Positions 1 to 8,587 of a stretch of DNA of 20,810 nucleotides are shown here, in pieces. The stretch comes from an uncultured Fidelibacterota bacterium (GTDB lineage: Bacteria > Marinisomatota > Marinisomatia > Marinisomatales > TCS55), in contig CAJWTA010000011.1 of NCBI GenBank assembly GCA_913046805.1, positions 1-20,810 on the forward strand. Direction: 5' to 3'. Position 1 is the stretch's first letter. Each line of letters begins with the position of its first letter. The translations under genes were made by a program, and so were the position numbers. The notes beneath the pieces were generated by a model. That model was not told where the DNA came from and made no database searches. It saw only the letters and a list, made by a program, of their open reading frames with translations.

Positions 1-1806
1 CCAACTCCAAGTGCAATAACGGTTCGCCTTCATCATTCGTTCGTTGAATTGCCTGACAATAATTATTCCCCAAGAAAACACGACCCACGAGCAGGTTTTT
101 ACCCATTGAGCTTTCAAGACTATTCTGTAGGTTTAGATGAGTCAATTAATATTAGGTATATCCAACGCCACCGTCTTGAAAAAGTAAATCCAACTGCTGC
201 TATAAGTAGAGCAAAGAAGCCTATAGTATATTATATCGATCCGGGAGTGCCAGAACCCATAAAAAGCGCAATGATTGAAAGTGGTAAATGGTGGAATCAG
301 GCTTTTGAGGCGGCGGGATATAAGGATGCGTTTCAGGTAAAAATTTTACCAGATGGTGCTCATCCAATGGACGTTAGGTACAACATGATTCATTGGGTTC
401 ATAGAGCAACAAGAGGTTGGTCATATGGCGGTTGGATTTCAGACCCAAGAACAGGAGAGATTATTAAGGGTAATGTTTCATTGGGATCATTAAGACTGCG
501 ACAAGACTACCTCATCGCAACGGGACTGCTTGCGCCTTATTCGAATAAAAATTCTTTACCTTCGTCAATGCGTGAATTAGCTCTTGCGAGAATAAGACAG
601 CTTGTAGCGCACGAAATCGGACACACAATAGGGATTCAGCACAACTTCCTTGCAAGCTCTTTTGACCGGGCGTCTGTCATGGATTATCCTCACCCTACCC
701 TTTCTTTGGATGACTCAAATCAAATACAATGGGAAAATGCCTACGATGTTGGAATAGGAGAATGGGACAAGATTTCCGTTGCATACGGATATCAAGATTT
801 TGCTAAGAATCTAGATGAAAATGCAGAGTTGGAAAAAATTATTCAAGATGGAATTCAGCGAGGTATTACATTTATAACGGATCAAGATTCTAGGCCTATT
901 GGATCTGCTCATCCTGGAAGCCACCTATGGGATAATGGTAATGATCCTAGTGAAGAGCTTCAAAATCTGATAAGAATACGAGAAATCGCTCTTAAAAATT
1001 TTGGCGAGAACAACATTCGATTTGGTGAGCCATACAGCGATCTAGGGGATGTTCTCGTACCTATATATTTGCTTCATCGCTATCAGATTGAAGCTGCTGC
1101 TAAAGTAATTGGAGGGTTGAATTACAACTATGCCTTACGAGGGGATGGCCAACTCATCACTCAAATGATTGATTCAGATATCCAACTTCAATCACTGAAT
1201 ATCCTTATGCAAACACTGCAACCCGATTTTCTTACACTCAGCGATGATATATTAAAATTAATACCACCAAGGGCTTCTGGTAGAGAAAAAACACGCGAAT
1301 CTTTTAAATCAAGAACGGGAGTTACATTTGATGGTATAAGTATGGCAGAGACAGCTGCAGAGATGACTGCAAAAATGTTATTCAACACAGAAAGAGCAGC
1401 TAGATTGGTAGAATATGGAGCCAGAAATAAAAACCAACCGGGACTCAAAAGGGTTATTGATTCTGTAATTGATCAAAGCATTTTAAAAAACGCTCCTAAG
1501 GATCTCGCGGGCGAAGTAAAACGTAGCGTTGATTTTGTTATTCTTGAGCATTTAATGGACTTAGCGGTAAATGACAAAAGCGCTTCTTCTGTCAAATCAA
1601 TAACTATGCTCAGCATTGAAGAGCTTTCCAATAAACTAATGCGTAAGAATGATAAAAATTTTAGAACAAGAGCGCATCTAAACGCACTTCGTACCAGACT
1701 GGACAATTTTTTTTCGAACCCTCAAGATTTTAAGATGATTAAAGCTCCAATTGCGCCACCTGGATCTCCGATTGGCGTATCTTTTCAATGCTCTCAAGAC
1801 CATTGA
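1..1806 (+). CDS. Zinc-dependent metalloprotease, DUF5117/DUF4953 (metzincin) family, 5' partial
   Basis: The reading frame is open from base 1, so the gene enters from the left; the TTG at 49 is internal, not a start. The visible 601 residues contain a metzincin zinc site, HEIGHTIGIQH at residues 204-214: His204, His208 and His214 are the predicted zinc ligands and Glu205 the catalytic base. The Met-turn SVMDYP follows, with Met227. Upstream, the stretch around LHHSFVELPD and RHRLEKVNP, and the closing PPGSPIG near the C-terminus, are typical of the large DUF5117/DUF4953 proteases of Bacteroidota and related phyla. Family members are usually 800 residues or more, so the signal peptide and roughly 200-300 residues should lie outside the window. 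It probably acts as a secreted or periplasmic peptidase; the substrate is unknown. It converges on the lipoprotein gene with 8 nt between stops. Confidence 0.88.
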   Translation, partial: PTPSAITVRLHHSFVELPDNNYSPRKHDPRAGFYPLSFQDYSVGLDESINIRYIQRHRLEKVNPTAAISRAKKPIVYYIDPGVPEPIKSAMIESGKWWNQAFEAAGYKDAFQVKILPDGAHPMDVRYNMIHWVHRATRGWSYGGWISDPRTGEIIKGNVSLGSLRLRQDYLIATGLLAPYSNKNSLPSSMRELALARIRQLVAHEIGHTIGIQHNFLASSFDRASVMDYPHPTLSLDDSNQIQWENAYDVGIGEWDKISVAYGYQDFAKNLDENAELEKIIQDGIQRGITFITDQDSRPIGSAHPGSHLWDNGNDPSEELQNLIRIREIALKNFGENNIRFGEPYSDLGDVLVPIYLLHRYQIEAAAKVIGGLNYNYALRGDGQLITQMIDSDIQLQSLNILMQTLQPDFLTLSDDILKLIPPRASGREKTRESFKSRTGVTFDGISMAETAAEMTAKMLFNTERAARLVEYGARNKNQPGLKRVIDSVIDQSILKNAPKDLAGEVKRSVDFVILEHLMDLAVNDKSASSVKSITMLSIEELSNKLMRKNDKNFRTRAHLNALRTRLDNFFSNPQDFKMIKAPIAPPGSPIGVSFQCSQDH

Positions 1807-1814
1807 TCTATCGT

Positions 1815-2228
1815 TTAATCAGTGGAACTTGTAACCACCCAATTTACAATACCTGAGAAATTATTAAGATACACTAGAGCATTTTTTAGAGAAGTGTGAT
1901 CTTTAGAACTGGTCAGTGTTTTGTTTGACTGAATCAAATGATCAAATACAATAGCATCGTTCTCGCCTAAAACATGAAAGGTAGACGAATCGTTGCTGCT
2001 GAAATCAGTGATTATCAGTGTTGATAGTATCTTCTTATTTGAGGGAATGGAAAGAGATAATGGAAACGTTTCGTTGTAATTGAAATTTTCTGCTCTGAGT
2101 GAAAAAGAAAAAACATCACTCTTATTAATAATTGCGGGTAAATTTTCAACAAAGCCGTGATCTGGCTCTGCTGGTCCAACACAAGAAAATAAGGTGCACA
2201 AGGCAATAGACAGGATAGGTTTTTTCAT
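1815..2228 (-). CDS. Small hypothetical lipoprotein
   Basis: I do not recognise this 137-residue protein. Its N-terminus looks like a lipoprotein signal: MKK, a hydrophobic stretch, then a lipobox LFSC with the predicted acylated Cys16, giving a mature protein of about 122 residues anchored in a membrane and facing the periplasm. The mature part is Ser/Asn-rich with alternating hydrophobic residues, suggesting a beta-rich fold; no catalytic motif is apparent. The ATG at 2228 overlaps the rmuC stop (ATGA, 2225-2228), so it is the third gene of a pepA-rmuC-lipoprotein operon and is probably translationally coupled to rmuC. The start is well supported by this overlap and by the signal peptide. 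Function unknown. Confidence 0.72.
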   Translation of the reverse strand: MKKPILSIALCTLFSCVGPAEPDHGFVENLPAIINKSDVFSFSLRAENFNYNETFPLSLSIPSNKKILSTLIITDFSSNDSSTFHVLGENDAIVFDHLIQSNKTLTSSKDHTSLKNALVYLNNFSGIVNWVVTSSTD

Positions 2229-3322
2229 TCTTTAAATGACTTTCCTTTAGAATCTTGACCTAATTGCAATTCATTTATTTTTTCCATTGGTTTTTCGAGC
2301 GCTCTAAATCTTGGACCTTTTAAATCATCATAATGATTGCTTAGCGCTGATATAGATTTACCCATTGCTTGGACTTTTTCACTGAACTGTTCCCACTGTT
2401 TTCTAAAAATTACTACAAGATCTTGCATTTCACCTGCTTTCTGCTCCATCGCAAAATTGGATACTGCTTGTCGAATTAGTGACAACACAGCATAAAGAGT
2501 TATGGGTGAACACAAAAGCACCTTCTTCGATAAAGAAAAATCAATTAAATCTTTATCTTCTTGGTTCAAAAAAGCATATACACTTTCATTCGGAATAAAC
2601 ATTAAGACATAATCAACTGTTCCTTCAGCAGGATTGATATATGAGCGTTTTTCAATTGCCTTTACGTGGTTTCTTACGTCTTTAAGAAATGCATTTTTCT
2701 CTTCTAATTTCTCGTTTTCGTTATCAGAGCCTAGATAACCCTCATAATGAGCTAGTGGAAATTTTACATCCATATTGATGGTTTTATCATTTGGCAATTT
2801 AAATGTGAAATCCGGCCTACCGTCGCCTGCTTGCAATTGTTTCTCAAAATTTATCCCTTCCACTAAACCCATGAAACCAAGAATATCTTCAACCATTCGT
2901 TCGCCCCATTGTCCTCGTTCTTGCGAGCTTGATAGTATTCTTGAGAGTTTATTTGTTGTTTCAGCAAGACTTCCTATTCCTTCTTGTGAATTTTTAACAT
3001 GCCCCTTTAACTCGTTAGTCGATTTATCCAAACCCTCAAGCTTTGACTTCATTTCAATAATTGATTGATCTATCAATTCTTTTTTTTGTGTTAATTGCGA
3101 ATCTGAAGATTTAAGTAATTCTGAAAATTTGTTTTCAGCTAACTTTAAAAAGCTATCCAAATTCTGATCCAAAGCCTGTTTAGACAAATCTCCAAACTCT
3201 GCCTTGAGTGCAGATCTATTTTCGTGGTTATAGCTCTTTTGCGATTTTTTAAAAAACCAAAATATGCCAGCGCCAAAAACACTCCCGAGGGCAAAAAATA
3301 GAAACGGAATTAAACTCGTCAT
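2225..3322 (-). CDS. rmuC: DNA recombination protein RmuC family
   Basis: RmuC family proteins are predicted nucleases that limit rearrangements at inverted repeats in E. coli; the exact reaction is not settled. The 365-residue protein has one N-terminal membrane helix (about 3-24), a coiled-coil region (about 45-130), then the conserved RmuC domain. That domain shows a PD-(D/E)XK-like pattern: GQWGE with Glu141, RPDF with Asp171, and MDVKFP with Asp185 and Lys187. The C-terminal part is helical and runs to the end. Length fits the shorter RmuC members. Its start overlaps the aminopeptidase stop (ATGA at 3319-3322), and its own stop overlaps the lipoprotein start, so it is the middle gene of a three-gene operon. 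The family call is firm; the biological role here is inferred from homology. Confidence 0.9.
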   Translation of the reverse strand: MTSLIPFLFFALGSVFGAGIFWFFKKSQKSYNHENRSALKAEFGDLSKQALDQNLDSFLKLAENKFSELLKSSDSQLTQKKELIDQSIIEMKSKLEGLDKSTNELKGHVKNSQEGIGSLAETTNKLSRILSSSQERGQWGERMVEDILGFMGLVEGINFEKQLQAGDGRPDFTFKLPNDKTINMDVKFPLAHYEGYLGSDNENEKLEEKNAFLKDVRNHVKAIEKRSYINPAEGTVDYVLMFIPNESVYAFLNQEDKDLIDFSLSKKVLLCSPITLYAVLSLIRQAVSNFAMEQKAGEMQDLVVIFRKQWEQFSEKVQAMGKSISALSNHYDDLKGPRFRALEKPMEKINELQLGQDSKGKSFKE

Positions 3323-4788
3323 ACTTTCAAAAGGTCTAAAACCAGGCGAATGATTTCACCGGTTGCTGATCCAGGATTTTGATAAGCTAATTTCTTATCA
3401 CCCCATGCTGAACCAGCTATATCAAAATGACACCAAGGTATCTCCTCATCAACAAATTCTTTTAGAAATGCAGCGCCGGCGATTGTTCCAGCTTGACCAG
3501 GTGAACCCAAGTTTTTTACATCGGCAATTTTTGATTTAACCTGCTCCAAGTACTCGTCCCAAAGTGGAAATTCCCAAACCTTTTCACCGGTCATACATGA
3601 AGATGTTTTTATACTAGAAATCAAGTTTGGATCTGTTCCCATTATACCAGATGCTATATGACCCAATGCCACCACAACAGCGCCTGTAAGAGTAGCAAAG
3701 TCTAGTATATATTCAGGTTTATAATGCTTACTAGCATAGGCAAGGGCATCTGCTAATATCAATCTTCCCTCAGCATCAGTGTTTAAAACCTCTATTGTCT
3801 TTCCATTGTAAGCAGTTAAAATGTCTCCGGGCCTGTAAGCCTTATCACCGCTCATATTTTCTGTTGATGGAATTATTCCAACAACATTTATTTTGGGTTT
3901 TAATTTCGATATTGCATTCATAGCACCCAAAACAACGCCTGAACCACACATATCGTACTTCATTTCGTCCATTCTAGCAGCAGGCTTAATGGATATTCCT
4001 CCGCTATCAAAGGTTAGGCCTTTACCTACCAATATTTTTGGTTTTTCATTTTTTGGACCATTAAAATATTCCATAATTATAAACTTTGGAGGCTCATCCG
4101 TACCAGAAGCGACCCCAGCAAGCGCGCCCATTCCCATCTTGGTAAATTTTTCTCTATCGAAGACCGTCACTTTTAAAGATGACGATTTACCCAGCTTATT
4201 TGCTTGATCGGCTAAATGAGAAGGAGTTGCAATATTTCCAGGCCTATTTTCAAGGTCTCTGGCAAAACACACTGAATTCGCTATCACATCACCTTTTTCT
4301 ATCGATTTCTTATCTCCTCCGACTATGCATGCTGATTCAAGCAATGAAATATCATCTCGCTTTGTTTTAAATTCATTGAATTGATAGCTACCTAGAACCA
4401 GGCCTTCAGCTGCGGCTTGCGACAACGCACGATCTTTATCACTAGAAGGCATTAGAAATGCTACAGATTTTATTTTATCTCCAATACATGCTTTGGCAAC
4501 ACTAGCTGCTGATAAGCGTAGTGATTCAGGGTTCAATTTTCCTTTTTGGCCCATTCCGTAAACATAAGCAACTAACCCTTTTTTGCCAACAACACGTGTA
4601 ACCTCACCAACTTTCCCTTTTATAATTTCAGTCGATAATACGTGCGATATTGATCTTCCAAGCTTTCTATTGACACCTTGCAATTGACGATTTAGCTGCA
4701 AGTTATCATAAATTCCGACTGAAACAGCTTGATAAGATGTGCTCTGCCAGTCGCGTTCAATAAATTTTATTTTTGAAAGATTTGCCAT
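3319..4788 (-). CDS. pepA: Leucyl aminopeptidase (M17 family)
   Basis: Cytosolic M17 aminopeptidase that removes N-terminal residues from peptides using two metal ions. The 489-residue protein has the variable N-terminal domain (1-150) and the catalytic domain with the family signature NTDAEGRL at 336-343. Expected metal ligands are present: Lys256, Asp261, Asp279, Asp338 and Glu340; the catalytic Lys268 and Arg342 are also in place, with a constant offset of 14 from E. coli PepA. The ATG at 4788 is preceded by a Shine-Dalgarno-like AGGGGT (minus strand) about 4 nt upstream, which supports this start. It is the first gene of the pepA-rmuC-lipoprotein operon and is divergent from the cupin gene. 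Some M17 proteins such as E. coli PepA also bind DNA; nothing here tells whether this one does. Confidence 0.95.
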   Translation of the reverse strand: MANLSKIKFIERDWQSTSYQAVSVGIYDNLQLNRQLQGVNRKLGRSISHVLSTEIIKGKVGEVTRVVGKKGLVAYVYGMGQKGKLNPESLRLSAASVAKACIGDKIKSVAFLMPSSDKDRALSQAAAEGLVLGSYQFNEFKTKRDDISLLESACIVGGDKKSIEKGDVIANSVCFARDLENRPGNIATPSHLADQANKLGKSSSLKVTVFDREKFTKMGMGALAGVASGTDEPPKFIIMEYFNGPKNEKPKILVGKGLTFDSGGISIKPAARMDEMKYDMCGSGVVLGAMNAISKLKPKINVVGIIPSTENMSGDKAYRPGDILTAYNGKTIEVLNTDAEGRLILADALAYASKHYKPEYILDFATLTGAVVVALGHIASGIMGTDPNLISSIKTSSCMTGEKVWEFPLWDEYLEQVKSKIADVKNLGSPGQAGTIAGAAFLKEFVDEEIPWCHFDIAGSAWGDKKLAYQNPGSATGEIIRLVLDLLKV

Positions 4789-4830
4789 TTTTACCCCTAT
4801 TTAATAAATAATTTAATAGATTAGTTAACA

Positions 4831-4861
4831 TTAAATTATCATCTTAATCAATAGAAACAAA
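4831..4861 (-). promoter_or_regulatory. Candidate Bacteroidota-type promoter for pepA-rmuC-lipoprotein
   Basis: Read on the minus strand, TTTG (4858-4861) is followed after 19 nt by TAATTTAA (4831-4838). This resembles the Bacteroidota consensus TTTG, 19-21 nt, TAnnTTTG, with only the last G missing. It sits about 42 nt upstream of the pepA ATG, in the only sizeable divergent spacer (about 100 nt, 4789 to the cupin start). On the plus strand the same spacer holds a weak sigma70-like pair for the cupin: TTAATC at 4844-4849 and TATAGA at 4868-4873, 18 nt apart. In such AT-rich DNA either match could be chance. Confidence 0.3.
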
Positions 4862-4897
4862 TAATGATATAGATAAATCACTTTTATGGAGAAAATT

Positions 4898-5263
4898 GTG
4901 AAAATTAATAAAGTAAATCTAAGTCAAAAATTGAAAAAGGTTAGCGACTACTGGTCGCCAAAAGTAATAGCTCAAATGAATAACTACCACTTCAAACTAG
5001 CTAAGGTTAAAGATGAGTTCATTTGGCATAAACATGAAGAAACCGATGAAACTTTTTTTGTTATCAAAGGTCAACTAACCATTCAACTTAGAGATGGCGA
5101 GATAATAATCAATGAAGGTGAAATGGTAGTTATACCGAAAAATGTTGAACATAAACCTTTAGCAGCCAAAGAATGTCATATTATGCTAATAGAACCTAGA
5201 GAAACGATTAATACTGGAAATGTAGAAGATGAAATGACCGTGAAAAAAAATCAATGGATTTAA
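4898..5263 (+). CDS. Small single-domain cupin protein
   Basis: A 121-residue one-domain cupin, a small metal-binding beta-barrel found in many enzymes and sensors; the substrate cannot be read from sequence. Numbered from the GTG start, cupin motif 1 is WHKHEETDETFFVIKG with ligands His44, His46 and Glu51, and motif 2 is GEMVVIPKNVEH with His85, so the four-ligand metal site is complete. I chose the GTG at 4898 because GGAG at 4888-4891 lies 6 nt upstream; the in-frame ATG at 4886 would add MEKI and has no Shine-Dalgarno, but cannot be excluded. The gene stands alone on the plus strand, divergent from pepA and convergent with acs (3 nt between stops). A mannose-6-phosphate-isomerase-like or quercetinase-like label would be no more than a fold name. 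Confidence 0.85.
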   Translation: MKINKVNLSQKLKKVSDYWSPKVIAQMNNYHFKLAKVKDEFIWHKHEETDETFFVIKGQLTIQLRDGEIIINEGEMVVIPKNVEHKPLAAKECHIMLIEPRETINTGNVEDEMTVKKNQWI

Positions 5264-5266
5264 TTA

Positions 5267-7204
5267 TCAAATTCTTTCAGCTATCAATTTTTTTACGACC
5301 GTCGGATCAGCTAAAGTTGAAATATCACCCATCTCATCAATTTTATTTTCTGCGATATTCCTTAATATTCGCCGCATAATCTTTCCAGAGCGTGTTTTTG
5401 GCAATCCGGATGAAAATTGAATTTTTTCTGGTTTTGCGTGCGGTCCAATTTCTTTAGTTACTGTAGCTAAAATTGAGTTTTCTATTGCGGGGCTTCCTTC
5501 AACTCCTGTCATTAGAGTAACAAATGCATATATCCCCTGCCCTTTGATTTCATGGTTATAGCCAACTACTGCTGCTTCAGCTACTCCTTTAGCTTTTCCA
5601 ATTGCCCCCTCAACTTCTGCTGTACCGATTCTATGGCCTGATACATTCAATACGTCATCTACGCGACCAGTAATATAATAGTACCCATCCTCATCTCTTT
5701 TTGCTCCATCGCCAGTAAAATAGTAGCCTTTAAATTGCGAAAAATATGTTTCTTTAAACCGATTGTGGTCTCCAAATACCGTTCGCATTTGACCTGGCCA
5801 TGATGATTTGATTGCAAGCAAACCATTTTTATTATTACCCATAATCTCATTACCTTCATCATCAAGCAACACAGGGTCAACTCCAAAGAATGGTAACGTA
5901 GCAGATCCAGGTTTTAATTCTGTAACCCCAGGTAAGGGTGAAATCATAATTCCACCAGTTTCTGTTTGCCACCAAGTATCAATAATTGGACATTTTTGGT
6001 TTCCAATCAAATTATAATACCACTCCCACTCTGGTTCTTTTATTGGCTCACCAACAGTTCCTAGCAACCTTAGACTGTTTAGATTGTATGATTTGATCCA
6101 ATCATTACCCTCTTTCATTAGTGCGCGCAATGCAGTTGGTGCGGTATAAAATAGAGAAACTTTATATTTTTCAATAATGCTCCAGAACCTGCCAAAATCG
6201 GGATAATTTGGAACACCTTCGAATATTACAGAGGTAGCACAATTGGAAAGCGGGCCATAGGTTATATAAGAATGCCCTGTTATCCATCCTATATCAGCTG
6301 TACACCAGTAAATATCACTATTTTTATGGTCGAATACTGATGCAAATGTAAAATTGGCATATAAAAGATAACCACCAGTTGTATGCATTACGCCTTTTGG
6401 CTTACCTGTTGAACCAGACGTATAAAGTATGAATAAAGGGTCTTCTGCATCCATTTGCTCAGGATCACAAACTGCATCAACGCTATCAATTTGATCGTGC
6501 CACCAATGATCTCTTTTATTTACCATATTGACGTTCTCACCAGTTCTCTTAACAACGATAATATGTTCAATAGATGGCGCTTGTTCAATTGCTGTATCAG
6601 CATTTGACTTCATAGGTATATTTTTTTTATCACCACGAACACCTGTATCTTGCGTTATAAGCAATTTGCATTCTGAATCATTGATTCTATCTCTCAAAGA
6701 ATCAGGACTAAAAGCCCCAAATACAACTGAATGAATAGCCCCAATACGTGCGCATGCCAGCATGGCTATTGGTAATTCAGGAATCATCTGCATATACAAA
6801 CATACTCGATCACCTTTTGAAATATTAAATCCTTTTAACACATTAGAAAATCTGCATACTTCTTTATGTAATTGATGATAGGTCAATTTTTTGCTATGTG
6901 AAGGATCATTACCCTCCCAAAAAAAAGCTATACGATCACCTTGTCCATTTTTTATATGCCTATCGATACAATTATAGCTAACGTTCAGTTTTGCGTCTTT
7001 GAACCATTCGATTCTTGGTATTGTAAAATCTACTTCACTTATTTTTGACCATTTCTTAAACCAATCAATCCGGTCGGCTTTTTCTCTCCAAAAATCATCA
7101 TTATTATTAATTGATTCTGAATACTCTTTATCATAATCGCTCATGGATTTATAAACTGCATTTTGCACAATCTCTTTGGATGGTTTGTATTTTTTTGATT
7201 CCAT
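5267..7204 (-). CDS. acs: Acetyl-CoA synthetase (AMP-forming)
   Basis: Cytosolic enzyme that activates acetate with ATP to acetyl-AMP and then forms acetyl-CoA. The 645-residue length is that of classic Acs. Visible motifs: the adenylate-forming P-loop [11 protein letters not shown] at 261-271, the [10 protein letters not shown] motif at 409-418 whose second Trp lines the acetate pocket and favours acetate over longer acids, the hinge/ATP region TGDG at 497-500 and TGRVDD at 512-517, and [11 protein letters not shown] at 602-612 carrying Lys608, the lysine that is acetylated in other Acs proteins to switch the enzyme off. No motif is missing. It is the last gene of the long minus-strand run, 3 nt after the secreted SH3-like protein, and ends 3 nt from the convergent cupin stop. 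Confidence 0.97.
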   Translation of the reverse strand: MESKKYKPSKEIVQNAVYKSMSDYDKEYSESINNNDDFWREKADRIDWFKKWSKISEVDFTIPRIEWFKDAKLNVSYNCIDRHIKNGQGDRIAFFWEGNDPSHSKKLTYHQLHKEVCRFSNVLKGFNISKGDRVCLYMQMIPELPIAMLACARIGAIHSVVFGAFSPDSLRDRINDSECKLLITQDTGVRGDKKNIPMKSNADTAIEQAPSIEHIIVVKRTGENVNMVNKRDHWWHDQIDSVDAVCDPEQMDAEDPLFILYTSGSTGKPKGVMHTTGGYLLYANFTFASVFDHKNSDIYWCTADIGWITGHSYITYGPLSNCATSVIFEGVPNYPDFGRFWSIIEKYKVSLFYTAPTALRALMKEGNDWIKSYNLNSLRLLGTVGEPIKEPEWEWYYNLIGNQKCPIIDTWWQTETGGIMISPLPGVTELKPGSATLPFFGVDPVLLDDEGNEIMGNNKNGLLAIKSSWPGQMRTVFGDHNRFKETYFSQFKGYYFTGDGAKRDEDGYYYITGRVDDVLNVSGHRIGTAEVEGAIGKAKGVAEAAVVGYNHEIKGQGIYAFVTLMTGVEGSPAIENSILATVTKEIGPHAKPEKIQFSSGLPKTRSGKIMRRILRNIAENKIDEMGDISTLADPTVVKKLIAERI

Positions 7205-7207
7205 TTT

Positions 7208-8161
7208 TTAATTGGCGCTTTTCTTTGTTTGATTACCATTCATTAGCTTAATGTTTTTGTTTAAAACCCAGCCTTCAAAATATTTGAAAGACTGTTTATT
7301 GTAAAGGTCTATTCGCACTCTTCCATATACTCTATCTCCCGCCACCTTATTAACAGCTATCAAATCTCCAGAATTTAACAAGAAAAGGGTTTCTGATCCA
7401 TTTTCAGGACCCTTTCTTAATGGGGATAGCTCCTTAACAACCTTGTAAATTGATACACCCTCATCAACTTGCATTGGGTACAGTGGAATTGTTTTTGATG
7501 ATACACCTTTTGGTATTTCTAAATTTTCTTGCCATGGAGGATATCTTCCATCTGTATCAACGCGAAGAACTACTGGAGTTGTGTTGTCTCTGTTTATCGG
7601 TATTCGCAATCTGGTATATCCCATGGAGTCGGAAATTGCTGAAAAAATTATTTGAGAGCTTGAGGAAATCTGCAAAAGTGCCTTTGAAATCGGCTTGAAA
7701 TCAAATCCATCAATTAGGCTCAGTTTAATTATATCGGATTTTATTTTAATTCTAAAATTACCCAAATCAATTTTCTCTTCGGATTTTGTAAAGAGTCTAT
7801 ATAATTTTTCATACGAACCCCCTACCGGCTCTAGACTGGCAATATTTCCAAGGGTATCTTCGCTAAGAATATTATATGGTAAAATAATTTGAATCGAATC
7901 ACCAGGAAAAAACATCCTTGATATATACACTTCTGAAGGGCTTTTCCTTGGAAACAAGCTAAGTTTGAAAGCCCTTGGCTCAAAACTATCATATGAAATT
8001 GTTGCAGATATTTCGACAACTTTGGATTCAACGGACTTTATTAACAATTCATTTGCTTTTGAAGAATCAACCGTTTGACAAAATACTAAAGTCGATAGAA
8101 AAATTACTCCGTTAGATAATAGTTTTACCATGGGGATGTTTTTTGTACTTACCTTTTTCAT
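7208..8161 (-). CDS. Secreted hypothetical protein with Ig-like and C-terminal SH3-like domains
   Basis: I do not recognise the full-length family (317 residues). The N-terminus has a hydrophobic export signal (about 12-30, ending near FCQT). The middle is beta-rich; residues about 155-220 resemble a carboxypeptidase-regulatory/Ig-like repeat, with the turn ISDSMGYTRLRIP where such domains usually have a D-x-x-G-x-F-x pattern. Residues about 243-306 look like a bacterial SH3-like domain (SPLRKGP, then LNSGDLIAV, then EGWV), often used to bind peptidoglycan or protein ligands. The ATG at 8161 lies 50 nt inside the upstream thioesterase gene; an ATG at 8131 (residue 11) is an alternative with no better ribosome site. 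It is followed after 3 nt by acs. A periplasmic or surface role is inferred; no enzyme motif is seen. Confidence 0.75.
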   Translation of the reverse strand: MKKVSTKNIPMVKLLSNGVIFLSTLVFCQTVDSSKANELLIKSVESKVVEISATISYDSFEPRAFKLSLFPRKSPSEVYISRMFFPGDSIQIILPYNILSEDTLGNIASLEPVGGSYEKLYRLFTKSEEKIDLGNFRIKIKSDIIKLSLIDGFDFKPISKALLQISSSSQIIFSAISDSMGYTRLRIPINRDNTTPVVLRVDTDGRYPPWQENLEIPKGVSSKTIPLYPMQVDEGVSIYKVVKELSPLRKGPENGSETLFLLNSGDLIAVNKVAGDRVYGRVRIDLYNKQSFKYFEGWVLNKNIKLMNGNQTKKSAN

Positions 8162-8510
8162 CTTTTTTAACAGAAACCATTACAAGTGAAGCTGAACATG
8201 CTAGCCTTGGATCACTCTTGCCCCCTTCCGCATAAGCATTAACTTCGATATGGATAGATGTAGTTCCAGCTGCAACTATCTTTGCGGTGAAGTTTACCCA
8301 GTCTCCTAAATAAACTGGCTCTTTGAATTCTACTTGTTCAATCGTTCGAGTTACTGCCCCATCAGCCTCAGAACCTTTTAAAAGTCTATGCGCAACTTTG
8401 GCTGCAGCAAGGTCGATCCATGCTATCATTTGACCTCCAAACAATGTTCCTACGACATTTATGTGATCTGGCATGACGAATTGAGAATATTTAGCTATAT
8501 TTTGAGACAT
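8112..8510 (-). CDS. Acyl-CoA thioesterase, hotdog fold (YciA-like)
   Basis: Cytosolic hotdog-fold enzyme expected to hydrolyse acyl-CoA to free acid and CoA. The open frame extends to an ATG at 8573, but I place the start at the ATG at 8510 (132 residues) because it has AGG 7 nt upstream within CAGGTAAAAAC, because the extra 21 residues look non-homologous, and because YciA-type proteins begin close to the first conserved block. That block, INVVGTLFGGQ at 17-27, corresponds to the NANGDLFGG motif of YciA/BACH thioesterases; Asp33 in AWID is the expected catalytic acid. The central strand pair (VEFKEPVYLGDWV) is also typical. The chain-length preference cannot be told. Its 3' end overlaps the next gene by 50 nt, and acs lies two genes on, so a role in acyl-CoA/acetate balance is possible. 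Confidence 0.88.
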   Translation of the reverse strand: MSQNIAKYSQFVMPDHINVVGTLFGGQMIAWIDLAAAKVAHRLLKGSEADGAVTRTIEQVEFKEPVYLGDWVNFTAKIVAAGTTSIHIEVNAYAEGGKSDPRLACSASLVMVSVKKDEKGKYKKHPHGKTII

Positions 8511-8587
8511 GTTTTTACCTGTTTGTACTAATTTATTAAAACTAATTTTTTTTCCGAAAGAAGTTAAAAACATCTAAATGTAAAAAC

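Noticed and set aside
49..1806. A complete metalloprotease gene starting with TTG at 49.
   Set aside because: The frame is open back to base 1 and the residues before 49 fit the family, so the gene is truncated by the window edge.
3893..4370. Plus-strand open frames inside pepA, and similar open frames opposite or within other genes (for example 1188-1448, 7450-7892, 15412-15675).
   Set aside because: They are out-of-frame shadows of well-supported genes and show no recognisable protein features.
5240..5295. A bidirectional terminator formed by the A-run at the cupin end and the T-run at the acs end.
   Set aside because: The possible stem is AT-only, about 8 bp, with a loop over 30 nt; it would not be stable.
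8511..8573. A 21-codon N-terminal extension of the thioesterase starting at the ATG at 8573.
   Set aside because: It has no Shine-Dalgarno and no resemblance to the thioesterase fold, whereas the ATG at 8510 has a good one and fits family length.
8511..8587. An 8-bp perfect inverted repeat (GTTTTTAC at 8511-8518 and GTAAAAAC at 8580-8587) bracketing the gap between the MFS stop and the thioesterase start.
   Set aside because: The arms are short and AT-rich with a 61-nt loop, so chance is a good explanation; no target-site duplication or other mobile-element sign is present.
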